Shown here: positions 26,647 through 35,341 of the stretch, piece by piece
Layout: every line of letters begins with the position of its first letter
Numbering within the stretch: the stretch's first letter is position 1
Assembly (NCBI GenBank): GCA_001874305.1
Contig: MPCU01000007.1
Location: 62,001-126,000, forward strand
Direction: 5' to 3'
Source: Bacteriovorax sp. MedPE-SWde
GTDB taxonomy: Bacteria > Bdellovibrionota > Bacteriovoracia > Bacteriovoracales > Bacteriovoracaceae
Length of the DNA: 64,000 nucleotides
Translations under genes and position numbers: made by a program
Notes under the pieces: model-generated
Database searches by the model: none
Seen by the model: only the letters and a program-made list of their open reading frames with translations
What the model was told of the DNA's origin: nothing

Positions 26647-27720
26647 CTATAGGCAATTAAAGTAGTCCAAAATGCCTGATTGCATCCTTTCATTTAACTC
26701 ATCCAAAGATAATGTAACCTTTGACTCAATTAAAGGAATAAAGTCTTCAGGAATACCAGATCTAAAAACCTGTTCATTACCTTGATACTTAATTCTTAGG
26801 GCCACAGCGTGAAGAGCGTGGCGATTAAATTCCATTTGTTGATGATCCTCTACACTCGCATAATTATCCTTAAAACGTTGAAACATTTTAAAGCTTCCAA
26901 GATAGAGCTTATCTCCAACAAGTGGAAGTCCTCTAACAAGTGCATGGACACGAATTTGATGTTGTCGTCCTGTTTGAGGAAAGGCGAGGCCTAGAACATA
27001 GCCATTTTCTCTGTGAAGAACCTTAAACTTTGTATGGGCGTGTTTTCCATCAAATGATTCTTCAGGGTAATGATCAATATAGACTCTTTTTAAACCGGGC
27101 TCACTTGCTCCGAGTCTTTCTTGAGATTCAAAAGTATCTCGTCCATCGTAGTTTTCATTTTCTTTGGCCATGAAGAAGTAGCACTTCTTAACACGATCAT
27201 TGAAAAACTCTTCGCCCATGGCATTTGATGTTTTAGCATTCTTGGCCAACATCATGACACCAGAAGTCTCCCTATCCAGTCTGTGAATACTATGAATAGT
27301 TTGGTTATACTTATCTCCAAAATAAACTGTCGCACAATAAAAGAGGTGGCTTCCAGTTGGGTGACATGCCATATAGGCCGGCTTAGAAATAACAATAAGA
27401 TTATCATCTTCAAATATTACTTCAGGGTGCTCTTTTCTTTGTAATAACTCTCCATTCCAATACTCATCTTCTTGAGTAGTATTGTGAACAGTAAAAGTTA
27501 GCTCCTCTCGATAATGAAGAGGAGTACATGGGCGGTGTTTTCCGGCCCTATTTTTAATGACTACGTCCCCTGCCTTGATTCTCTTTTTTACTTCTTGTCT
27601 TGACCATGTTTCAAGATAGATTTGTAAGAATTGATCAAGGCGCATTCCTGCCTGAGACTCTTCTACATAGTAAGTCGCTTCATACTTTTCACTCGTAAAT
27701 GACTTTCTAAGTATTGCCAT
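26647..27720 (-). CDS. RluA-family RNA pseudouridine synthase
   Basis: 357 residues. An N-terminal S4 RNA-binding domain (GMRLDQFLQIYLETWSRQ, about 25-60) precedes the RluA catalytic domain, whose signature SIHRLDRETSGVMMLAK places the catalytic Asp at 149. RQHQIRVH near 250 is the second family motif. It makes pseudouridine in rRNA or tRNA; the exact target (RluC/D-like or other) cannot be assigned. It ends 4 nt after the PaaZ-like start region and lies in a same-strand run with its neighbours. Confidence 0.93.
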   Translation of the reverse strand: MAILRKSFTSEKYEATYYVEESQAGMRLDQFLQIYLETWSRQEVKKRIKAGDVVIKNRAGKHRPCTPLHYREELTFTVHNTTQEDEYWNGELLQRKEHPEVIFEDDNLIVISKPAYMACHPTGSHLFYCATVYFGDKYNQTIHSIHRLDRETSGVMMLAKNAKTSNAMGEEFFNDRVKKCYFFMAKENENYDGRDTFESQERLGASEPGLKRVYIDHYPEESFDGKHAHTKFKVLHRENGYVLGLAFPQTGRQHQIRVHALVRGLPLVGDKLYLGSFKMFQRFKDNYASVEDHQQMEFNRHALHAVALRIKYQGNEQVFRSGIPEDFIPLIESKVTLSLDELNERMQSGILDYFNCL

Positions 27721-27723
27721 AAA

Positions 27724-29757
27724 TTATTTTGCTACTAGAGTAAGAATTGTTGCAAGAGCAACTGTCTCACCTGTTTCATCAGTAACATCAACTTGCCACT
27801 TAACAACACCTCTTGGGATTTCATCTTCTTTAACTTCTTGGTCTACTTTTTCCTTACACGTAAGTTTAACTCCAATAGTCGCTCCAACATAGACAGGCTT
27901 AATAAACCTTAATTCATCTAGACCATAGTTTGCTAGAACAGGACCTTTTTTAGGAGAAACAAATAGTCCGGCCGCAGCTGAAATAATAAAGTATCCATGA
28001 GCAACACGTCCTTCAAAGAAAGATCCATCAAGGGAAGTCTCATCTGTATGAGCATAGAAGTGATCCCAAGAAATATTAGCAAAGTTTACAATATCAGCTT
28101 CAGTAATAGTTCTCTTATGTGTTGTATATGTGTCACCTATTTGCAGTTGACCAAAGTTCTTTCTAAATGGGTGAATCCCTGACTCGACTCTTTCAGCACC
28201 AGGAATAAACTTATTCGTTATCTTAGTCAGCATCGTTGGATGCCCCTGAACTGCAGTTCTTTGCATATAGTGATAAATTCCTCTAATACCACCCATTTCC
28301 TCACCTCCACCAGCTCGACCTGGTCCACCATGGACAAGTCCAGGAAGAGGTGAACCATGACCAGTAGATTCTTTAGAACAACTTTCATTGAGAACAAGAA
28401 TACGACCGTGGCTTGAAGCAGTTTCAATAACAACTTCTGTTGCAAAATTAGAGTCGGAAGTAACAATTGAACTAACAAGACTTCCTTTACCCATATGTGA
28501 TAGCTCGATTGCTTCATCTGTATTCTTATATGGAATAATTGTAGAAACTGGACCAAAGGCCTCTACCGAGTGAATATCAGTTTTTTCAAATGGCGAATCA
28601 CAATAAAGAAGAGTAGGGGCCACAAATGCTCCCTTATCCGCGCTACCATCAATTATATTCTCACCAGTAGTTCCACCAACAAGTAACTCACAAGACTTTC
28701 TAAGTTCCATTATTTTTTCTAATACTTCAGTCTGTTGTGCCTTAGATGCCAGAGGCCCCATTCGAACACCCTCAGCAAGAGGATTACCAAGCGTAGTTTT
28801 CTCTAGACGCTTTATAAGTGCTTTTTGAACATCTTCTACATAATCAGCTGGAACAATAGTTCTTCTAATGGCAGTACATTTCTGTCCCGCCTTTACAGTC
28901 ATCTCGCGACTTACCTCTTTGATAAAAATATCAAAGTCAGCAGTTCCAGGAGCAGCATCCGGTCCAAGAATAGAACAGTTTAGTGAGTCGGCCTCGACAT
29001 TGAATGGAATATTATTTTCCATTACGTTCTTATGTGACTTCAACATATTTGCTGTAGAAGCAGAACCTGTGAAAGTTACCACATCACTTGAAGTTACATG
29101 GTCTAGAATCCCGTTTGCACTACCACAAAGTAGCTGTACAGATCCCTCAGGAAGTATCTTTGATTTAATTATTTCTCTAACAACGACTTCAGTTAAGTAA
29201 CAAGTCACTGTCGCAGGCTTTACTACAGCAGCAACACCAGCAACGATATTAACTGCGATTTTTTCTAACATTCCCCACACTGGGAAATTAAAGGCGTTAA
29301 TATGAACAGCGCAACCCTTCTTTGGTACATATATATGTTGAGCAGAGAAGCCACCCTTTCGAGAAATCGTGTCCGGTGCACCATCAAGACAAAATGTCTG
29401 ATCAGGCATCTGGCGTCTACCAATTGATGAATAAGTAAAGAGGTTCCCGATTCCACCTTCGATATCGATCCAACTATCTACACGAGTTGCACCAGAAAGT
29501 GCTGAAATCTTGTAGAACTCTTCTTTCTTTTCCATCAAATGCATGGCGAGTGCTTTAAGAGCACGTGCTCTTTCGTGAAAAGTCATTGATCTCAGCTTCT
29601 TTGAACCGACTGATCTTGAATAGTCTAGAACTTCACCAAAATCGATTCCAGCAGTTGATGCCTTACCTATAAGGTCTCCAGTAGTTGCGTTAAATAAATC
29701 GCTTCCACCAGACTCACCCATATGCCATTTACCAAGTATATAGCTTTCCACATTCAT
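27724..29757 (-). CDS. paaZ: PaaZ-like bifunctional aldehyde dehydrogenase / MaoC-type hydratase
   Basis: About 677 residues from the ATG at 29757, which has AAAGGA 8 nt upstream; the frame is open to 29802. The N-terminal aldehyde-dehydrogenase domain (about 1-510) has FNFPVWG, VTFTGSA, the Glu in VEADSLN and the Cys in GQKCTAIRR. The C-terminal MaoC hot-dog domain has the hydratase motif DHFYAHTDE...GRVAHGYF. This is the layout of PaaZ, which opens oxepin-CoA and oxidises the semialdehyde in phenylacetate degradation. No other paa gene is nearby, so a related ring-opening or stand-alone role is possible. TAGACA boxes lie in its promoter region. Confidence 0.9.
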   Translation of the reverse strand: MNVESYILGKWHMGESGGSDLFNATTGDLIGKASTAGIDFGEVLDYSRSVGSKKLRSMTFHERARALKALAMHLMEKKEEFYKISALSGATRVDSWIDIEGGIGNLFTYSSIGRRQMPDQTFCLDGAPDTISRKGGFSAQHIYVPKKGCAVHINAFNFPVWGMLEKIAVNIVAGVAAVVKPATVTCYLTEVVVREIIKSKILPEGSVQLLCGSANGILDHVTSSDVVTFTGSASTANMLKSHKNVMENNIPFNVEADSLNCSILGPDAAPGTADFDIFIKEVSREMTVKAGQKCTAIRRTIVPADYVEDVQKALIKRLEKTTLGNPLAEGVRMGPLASKAQQTEVLEKIMELRKSCELLVGGTTGENIIDGSADKGAFVAPTLLYCDSPFEKTDIHSVEAFGPVSTIIPYKNTDEAIELSHMGKGSLVSSIVTSDSNFATEVVIETASSHGRILVLNESCSKESTGHGSPLPGLVHGGPGRAGGGEEMGGIRGIYHYMQRTAVQGHPTMLTKITNKFIPGAERVESGIHPFRKNFGQLQIGDTYTTHKRTITEADIVNFANISWDHFYAHTDETSLDGSFFEGRVAHGYFIISAAAGLFVSPKKGPVLANYGLDELRFIKPVYVGATIGVKLTCKEKVDQEVKEDEIPRGVVKWQVDVTDETGETVALATILTLVAK

Positions 29758-29808
29758 ATTATAATCCTTTGAAATTACGTAATAGTTTTTCAGGCCCATC
29801 ATATAGGA

Positions 29809-29954
29809 TAGACAGTGAAACTGACAATCGCATTGCAGCTAGCTGTCTAAAATTTGTTTAAAAATGCCTACGAAACTGACAACGTCCAAAATCTAGACAA
29901 TCTATAGACAGTATTGTGATCAATAAATAGTCACTAAAATGGAGTAAGTGTCTA
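29809..29954. promoter_or_regulatory. TAGACA operator cluster in a divergent promoter region
   Basis: The 312-bp gap between the divergent paaZ-like and barrel genes holds TAGACAG (29809-29815), CTGTCTA (29843-29849, inverted), TAGACAA (29894-29900), TAGACAG (29905-29911) and TGTCTA (29949-29954). GAAACTGACAA also occurs twice (from 29817 and 29872). The first pair forms an inverted repeat. This looks like a regulator-binding array; the regulator is unknown. The rest of the gap shows no gene. Confidence 0.55.
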
Positions 29955-30069
29955 TTTATAAAGAGTTTTCACAAGTTCACAACTCTGTAATTATGACAGG
30001 GGTTATGGCACGGAAACTGCATTAATAGTACTGTACAACTTATAAACGATATTAGACTGGACTTATGTA

Positions 30070-31194
30070 ATGCAAAAGAACTGGAAAATACTATTATTGC
30101 TAACGATGATCTCTGGCGCTGCTGGTGCTGAATCAATTTCACAAAAGGCCAAAGAGCTTGGTGTGGATAACTTAGATATAGATGTAGTATCAAAGTTCGC
30201 TGCTCTACAAGGACAGACAGACAGAGCAAATAAGTTCGCAATGTCAGTCTTATTTGATTCACAATTAACACTTACAAATGACTTTAAATTCATATCGTAC
30301 GCTGGTTTCAAATATGAAACAGGTACTGCAAACTCAGGTTTTAACGAGAGAAGATATGCAGCTACTTCTAAGCTTGTTTATGATTATGCTTATATCAGCT
30401 ACAAACCTTTTAACTTTATTACACTTGAAGCAGGAGCTGTTGATAATACGAGTGATGACTCTGTCTCCCCCCTAGTGAACTATGGTGTTTCATTCTTAGG
30501 AGCAAGAGAAAAACTAAAAATTGCATCTAAATATATGGATGTAACATTAGTTGCGACGCAAGCAATGCCATATAATGATGATCTTTCTGACAGTATAGGA
30601 ACTGTAAATGAAGGAACACCAAAATTCTTCTCTGAAATAGTTAATGCAGATATCAAAATAAGTGACACTCTTATAAAGTTAAAGGCCGGACACTTTGCAT
30701 ACCAAGACCTTTCAAATTCTGTTGCTAATAGTGATAGATACTTTGGAAATACAGTTACAGGTAATGACGAGTCTGATTCTGAATATGCTTATAACTTTAA
30801 AGGTTGGTTATATGGAGCATCTGCTAAATTTAAAATTACAAACTACCTAACTGTTACACCTGCAATAGATACTGTTAAAAATGATGAAGCAGTTGAAGGA
30901 AAGAACAAAGGTAGAACAGCAAAACTAAATATAGATTCAGAAATAATAAATCATAAAATCAAAGCATTCTTTGGAAACTTTGATAATGAGTCAGACACAG
31001 CACCAGCTTTTTATAGAAAATCTATTCAAAAGAATAGCTATAAAGGTAACTTTGTTGGTCTAACAATCGAAAACCCAGAAAGTTTAAAAACGACAATTAA
31101 ATATGTAGACAGAACATCTAAGAGCTCTTCACTTCTTATTAAAGATGAAAAAGTTTACTCAATTAGTTTAAGGAAATCGTATGACATTTTCTAA
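30070..31194 (+). CDS. Putative outer-membrane beta-barrel protein
   Basis: 374 residues with a signal peptide (about 1-19, ending GAAGA). The mature part is a run of alternating polar/aromatic strands with Gly- and Tyr-rich turns (FISYAGFKYETG, YDYAYISYKPF, YAYNFKGWLYGASAKF), as in 12-16-strand porin-like barrels, and it ends S-Y-D-I-F with the terminal Phe common in outer-membrane proteins. No specific family is recognised. Its last 14 nt overlap the start of the lipoprotein gene, so the two are translationally linked. No clear Shine-Dalgarno sequence. Confidence 0.75.
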   Translation: MQKNWKILLLLTMISGAAGAESISQKAKELGVDNLDIDVVSKFAALQGQTDRANKFAMSVLFDSQLTLTNDFKFISYAGFKYETGTANSGFNERRYAATSKLVYDYAYISYKPFNFITLEAGAVDNTSDDSVSPLVNYGVSFLGAREKLKIASKYMDVTLVATQAMPYNDDLSDSIGTVNEGTPKFFSEIVNADIKISDTLIKLKAGHFAYQDLSNSVANSDRYFGNTVTGNDESDSEYAYNFKGWLYGASAKFKITNYLTVTPAIDTVKNDEAVEGKNKGRTAKLNIDSEIINHKIKAFFGNFDNESDTAPAFYRKSIQKNSYKGNFVGLTIENPESLKTTIKYVDRTSKSSSLLIKDEKVYSISLRKSYDIF

Positions 31195-33946
31195 GAAATC
31201 TATTCTTTGGACACTAACACTTTCGGCCCTTCTAGTAGGTTGTTCTGCTTCAGTTGATGAAAAAGAAAATCCACTAGCAGGAACTGTAGATGCTCAAAGC
31301 TCAGCGATGATGACACTATCATCAGTTAGGCTTGAAAACACACAGGCCGTAGGACAAACTCCTGTTTCAAGACAGGCCACTGATAAGTACTATACTATCA
31401 AGGCATGTTTTACGAATAACTTCGGAAGGAAGTTAAGAAATAAGAGATTTGTTATTGAAGGTAAAGGTCTCTCAAAAGCAATAAAAGTTTCAGATGAATC
31501 ATCTTGTGTATATTGGGAAGAGCATATCAAGATGGACTATACGAAAGCAGCTCAACTTACTAAGTTCGACAGAACAGTAACTTTATACAAAACAAGTATT
31601 TCGCAAAATGTAAGTTTTGGGATCAATGCTCTACAGGGTGATAACTTTGTAAGACTAGACAAAACTACAGATAGAACAAACTTCTCAGATAACGCTGCAA
31701 AGCTAGGTGTAAATGACACAATAGTAATGAAGCAGATTAAGTTCACACCAAAAGGTTATGGTAAAGACGATCCAAGAAACGATAATAATGTAATCGATAA
31801 GCCATTTGTTGCTAACACATGTTTTAACTTAAAAGCGAATGGTCAAAGAATGCAACGTGAAATCATTGATGCAATCATGATCAATGAGGAAACAGGTCGT
31901 GTAATGAAGAAGCAAAACTACCAACTTGATGAATCAGGTTGTGCAGAAGTTTCTTTTTCAATGAAGCACGAAAGATATACAAATACGAGAAGAATACCAT
32001 TTAAGTTTATTGTAAAATCAAAGAACCCTGCTCTTAAAGGCGCGATCGTTGAAAGAGGCGTTTGTCTCTACCCTTGGTCTAACTCAGGTTGGGTATTTGG
32101 ACACGATACAATCTCTGGTGAATGTCCAGAAGATTCAAAGGATCAAAAAGCAAGAATCTTTCTTGATGAAGTTAACTATACTTTCTTAGGACATGATCAA
32201 GATAAGGGTTACCACCTAAATGAAAACCTAGATATGGTTCTTGTTAAATCATATGTAGTAAATATGTACCCAAAAATTGATTACGGTAACTTTGTTCACC
32301 ACATGGATCCAATTGAGCCAATCTATCAGGGTGACTTTAGACTAAAAGTATTATTCTTAGCACCAACTGAAGGTGATATTGAATTAACTCCAGAAAACTA
32401 TAAGAAATTTAAAATCATCTCTGCAACAAGTAAGATTGTTTCAGTAGAGGGAAAGAGACTTAAGGCAAGAATTGATATGCCAATTAGGTTTAACGACATC
32501 CCTTATATTCACACAAGAAGTTATGCTGTTGTAAGGCTTGAGCCGATCGAAGAGACTGAAAACTCTCTACAACCAGCAATTGCAGCAGGAACATTCCATG
32601 CTTCAAGTAAGACATTTAGATCAATTCTACACACGCAAGTAGACGTTGATGATGTTGTAACTAAAGAGACGACAAAGCTTGTAGAGCTTAGAGGCTTTCT
32701 AGATGAGTTATTTACTGATGTTAATGACGATGGTCAATCTCAGCTAATCTCATATCAGCTAGGAGCAAAGGAAGCGAGATCATCAGAACAAGCATTCCTT
32801 GATAACTCAAAGTCTGAAGATATGGACGACTTTGATAATATGAAACTATCTTTTGCTAAAGAAGAATTAAACGGAGTTATTGACGATAAAGTATTCGCTA
32901 AACTTCTAGATAATAGTTATTCGTACGATACGATGAAAAAGCTTTGTGGAACACTATTTGATACTAAAATGTCAGAAGGTTTTCTATGGATGGACGGTGA
33001 ATACCTAAGTCACAGTATGAGAGAATGTGTTAAGAATCCTGAAATGATGATGAATGTAAACTCTTTCAGCCACATTCAAACAATTGCTTCAAAACCAGAA
33101 GTAAGATTCTCAAATACAATTAGAATCCACAAAGGAACAGGATCTAATAACTTTCACGGAACAAGTGATAGAATTGGAACTTCAAGAAGAATAAATGCAG
33201 GATTAAGTCTAAGTGTTAAGAAAGAAGTATTCGGACTTATCTCTGTAGGAGCTGGTGCAGGACTAGACGTTTCTAAGATGTGGGGACGTGACATGCAAAC
33301 AGGAAATTCTAATAGAGAAGATACAGGACAATCAATTGATCTCTACGCAGATATGATTTCTCTAGAGTTTGATGCAATTACAACAAAGTGTGTAACGATT
33401 GAAGGTACATATAAGTATAAAAAAGTGGTAGTAGATAGTGCTTACTACGGTTCAGGAATTACAATGACTGGTGGTATGGGTCCAGTATTTTATCAAAAGA
33501 AAATACCAAATAAGAAAAGAGTAAGAATTTGTACAGATACGAAGAAGAAAGAGAGCTTAACTGAATCTTGGTACTATGTAGGTGAAGGACACCAGTTCAA
33601 CACAATCCTTAGAGATAGATTAAGTATAAAAGAAAATAAGTATATGGTTATGATTAGAGGAAAGAAGAATATGGCAAAATTCGCTGAGTTCTTAAGAATC
33701 TCTGGTAAGAATATCTTTATGAAGAAAGTTAAAAAGACTGTTCTACCTGATACATATATGCAAAATGCTTTCTCTGACTTTAAGAGTGCATTTGATAAGG
33801 ACAATGACCTAGTATCAGATATGGCCCTTCCTGGAACGATTGAAAAGTATGATGTTCTTGGTAATGGTGATGACCAATACTACGGAGAGCTTCCGGTGGA
33901 AAACTTTAACCCACTAACAAGCCCATTTGGTACAAATAACAAATAA
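31181..33946 (+). CDS. Large putative lipoprotein of unknown function
   Basis: 921 residues. A lipoprotein signal ends in LLVGC with the lipidated Cys at 21. Residues 50-500 contain beta-type domains with paired cysteines. Residues about 640-760 carry Gly-rich, alternating strands (INAGLSLSVKKEVFGLISVG, AGAGLDVSKMWG) that could form an amphipathic hairpin, as in membrane-inserting or barrel-docking proteins; this is only a visual impression. The 14-nt overlap with the barrel gene suggests an envelope complex of the two. No catalytic motif seen. Confidence 0.75.
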   Translation: MTFSKKSILWTLTLSALLVGCSASVDEKENPLAGTVDAQSSAMMTLSSVRLENTQAVGQTPVSRQATDKYYTIKACFTNNFGRKLRNKRFVIEGKGLSKAIKVSDESSCVYWEEHIKMDYTKAAQLTKFDRTVTLYKTSISQNVSFGINALQGDNFVRLDKTTDRTNFSDNAAKLGVNDTIVMKQIKFTPKGYGKDDPRNDNNVIDKPFVANTCFNLKANGQRMQREIIDAIMINEETGRVMKKQNYQLDESGCAEVSFSMKHERYTNTRRIPFKFIVKSKNPALKGAIVERGVCLYPWSNSGWVFGHDTISGECPEDSKDQKARIFLDEVNYTFLGHDQDKGYHLNENLDMVLVKSYVVNMYPKIDYGNFVHHMDPIEPIYQGDFRLKVLFLAPTEGDIELTPENYKKFKIISATSKIVSVEGKRLKARIDMPIRFNDIPYIHTRSYAVVRLEPIEETENSLQPAIAAGTFHASSKTFRSILHTQVDVDDVVTKETTKLVELRGFLDELFTDVNDDGQSQLISYQLGAKEARSSEQAFLDNSKSEDMDDFDNMKLSFAKEELNGVIDDKVFAKLLDNSYSYDTMKKLCGTLFDTKMSEGFLWMDGEYLSHSMRECVKNPEMMMNVNSFSHIQTIASKPEVRFSNTIRIHKGTGSNNFHGTSDRIGTSRRINAGLSLSVKKEVFGLISVGAGAGLDVSKMWGRDMQTGNSNREDTGQSIDLYADMISLEFDAITTKCVTIEGTYKYKKVVVDSAYYGSGITMTGGMGPVFYQKKIPNKKRVRICTDTKKKESLTESWYYVGEGHQFNTILRDRLSIKENKYMVMIRGKKNMAKFAEFLRISGKNIFMKKVKKTVLPDTYMQNAFSDFKSAFDKDNDLVSDMALPGTIEKYDVLGNGDDQYYGELPVENFNPLTSPFGTNNK

Positions 33947-33962
33947 TGATATACTGGCCCTA
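33927..33962 (+). promoter_or_regulatory. Promoter placed for a leaderless transcript
   Basis: TTGGTA (33927-33932), a 17-nt spacer and TATACT (33950-33955) are followed by 6 nt and the ATG of the Kazal gene at 33962. The -35 lies inside the end of the preceding lipoprotein gene. Confidence 0.6.
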
Positions 33963-34222
33963 TGATAAATAGGGCCTTTTTAATTTCTACATTTATATTC
34001 TTAATCTTTTCTTGTACGTCATTTAATGACTCCGACAATAAAGAAACAACACAAGCACATTCATCAAAAAAGAGCGCAGAGGCCAAAGAGAAGCCCGCAT
34101 GCATCTGTATGATGATCTACGAACCAGTATGTGATAAGAAGACAGATAAGACCTATGGAAATGCCTGTCAGGCAAAATGTGAAGGCGTTAAGAAGTTTAA
34201 GCCTGGTGCTTGTACTCTTTAG
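33962..34222 (+). CDS. Kazal-type protease inhibitor lipoprotein
   Basis: 86 residues. A lipoprotein signal ends FLIFSC (Cys 18), followed by a polar linker of about 30 residues and one Kazal domain: six cysteines in the pattern C-x-C-x7-C...TYGNxC-xx-x-C...C, with the core YEPVC and TYGNAC. Kazal domains bind serine proteases by a substrate-like loop. Lipid anchoring would place it in the inner or outer membrane, facing the periplasm or the surface. It could shield the cell from its own secreted trypsins and subtilases or from prey enzymes. The gene has its own promoter. Confidence 0.88.
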   Translation: MINRAFLISTFIFLIFSCTSFNDSDNKETTQAHSSKKSAEAKEKPACICMMIYEPVCDKKTDKTYGNACQAKCEGVKKFKPGACTL

Positions 34223-34237
34223 AGGTTTTTAAAAGTC

Positions 34238-35260
34238 TTAACGAGCCAGCGATTTTTCTAACTGTTCAATAACCAGTCGACTTCCATAGAAAGGAAAACT
34301 AAAACCATTCTTATAAAGTGAATTCAGTACGAAAATATCTTCAGTCACTTGTTTTGAAACGGGAAGTCTTCTTCTCCCTTTATGCCTAATACCAGTAAAA
34401 ATATCAGCAGTTTCAATTTTTGGAAAATCTATATCACTAAAGTGATTCTTTAAAGTCTCATACTCCTTGTGAAGATCGGCCATATTATTTTCAAGAATAT
34501 ATCCTTCCTTAATAGTTCCGCCAAAGAGTAACTCATTAGTTTCTTTTCTATAAATGATATTAAAGTGGCCACTTGTTAAGACTTTATTCTCACTAAAGAG
34601 ATTACTATCTTTCCACACACAGTAAGTTCCACCAACAGGAACACCATTTTCTAATTCTTCATTTTTAAATATAAACTGAGTATAAGCGGCAGTAGCTAGA
34701 AGAAGCTTCTTATAGTTAAACTTATCAGATCCAATATCAAGTGACTTTTCCTCTTGGTCAATTGACTCTACTTTTCGCTGGATGACTTTGAGGTTTGATA
34801 ACTTTGAGTGGTATGAGCTCCTCATAAACTCAAGCATCTTTTCTGGCTCGACCAAAAAGCAACGCTTATAAATTCCGCGACAGCCATATTCAGTAATCAT
34901 CTCTTCACCATAACGCTTATGGTATTGAGAAATTTTATGTGGTGTTTTCCAATGAGGATAAACGTAGAATTGTTTACCAGCAGTAACACCGTCTGGTTTA
35001 AAACTACTTACAAAATTCTCAAAACTTTCATGACCACTAACAAGGAGATCACCAAGTTCTGAAAGTCCCCTACTGTGAACATCCATTGAAACAACTGACG
35101 TAGTTCTCAATGAACACGCAGGAAACGCTGAGTCATCATGTAGCTGAAGAATCTTTAAATTCTTTAAGATTGGATGCCCTGCGATATTCCATAGTAAACA
35201 ATGCGCCGCAACTCCATTACCAACGACAATTAAATCGTAATCATTTGTTGAGTTTTCCAT
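34238..35260 (-). CDS. FAD-dependent oxidoreductase (DAO-like)
   Basis: 340 residues. The N terminus has a dinucleotide-binding motif (YDLIVVGNGVAAHCLLW), and the C-terminal part has TGIRHKGRRRLPVS and LYKNGFSFPFYGSRLVIEQL, as in D-amino-acid-oxidase/ThiO-type flavoproteins, where a late Gly-rich segment closes the FAD site. The substrate is not evident. It is convergent with the Kazal gene (15-nt gap) and divergent from tex. Confidence 0.75.
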   Translation of the reverse strand: MENSTNDYDLIVVGNGVAAHCLLWNIAGHPILKNLKILQLHDDSAFPACSLRTTSVVSMDVHSRGLSELGDLLVSGHESFENFVSSFKPDGVTAGKQFYVYPHWKTPHKISQYHKRYGEEMITEYGCRGIYKRCFLVEPEKMLEFMRSSYHSKLSNLKVIQRKVESIDQEEKSLDIGSDKFNYKKLLLATAAYTQFIFKNEELENGVPVGGTYCVWKDSNLFSENKVLTSGHFNIIYRKETNELLFGGTIKEGYILENNMADLHKEYETLKNHFSDIDFPKIETADIFTGIRHKGRRRLPVSKQVTEDIFVLNSLYKNGFSFPFYGSRLVIEQLEKSLAR

Positions 35261-35341
35261 AATTTAGTCTTTTCTCATTGCCAGAGTATGTTCTGGCCCC
35301 TAGAATTTTTACAGTTTTATCACGAAAAGGAGTTTAAGAAA

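Noticed and set aside
28227-28556. 109-codon minus-strand ORF inside the paaZ-like gene
   Set aside because: It is a shadow frame of a well-supported coding gene, with a low-complexity Leu/Val-rich product and no ribosome site.
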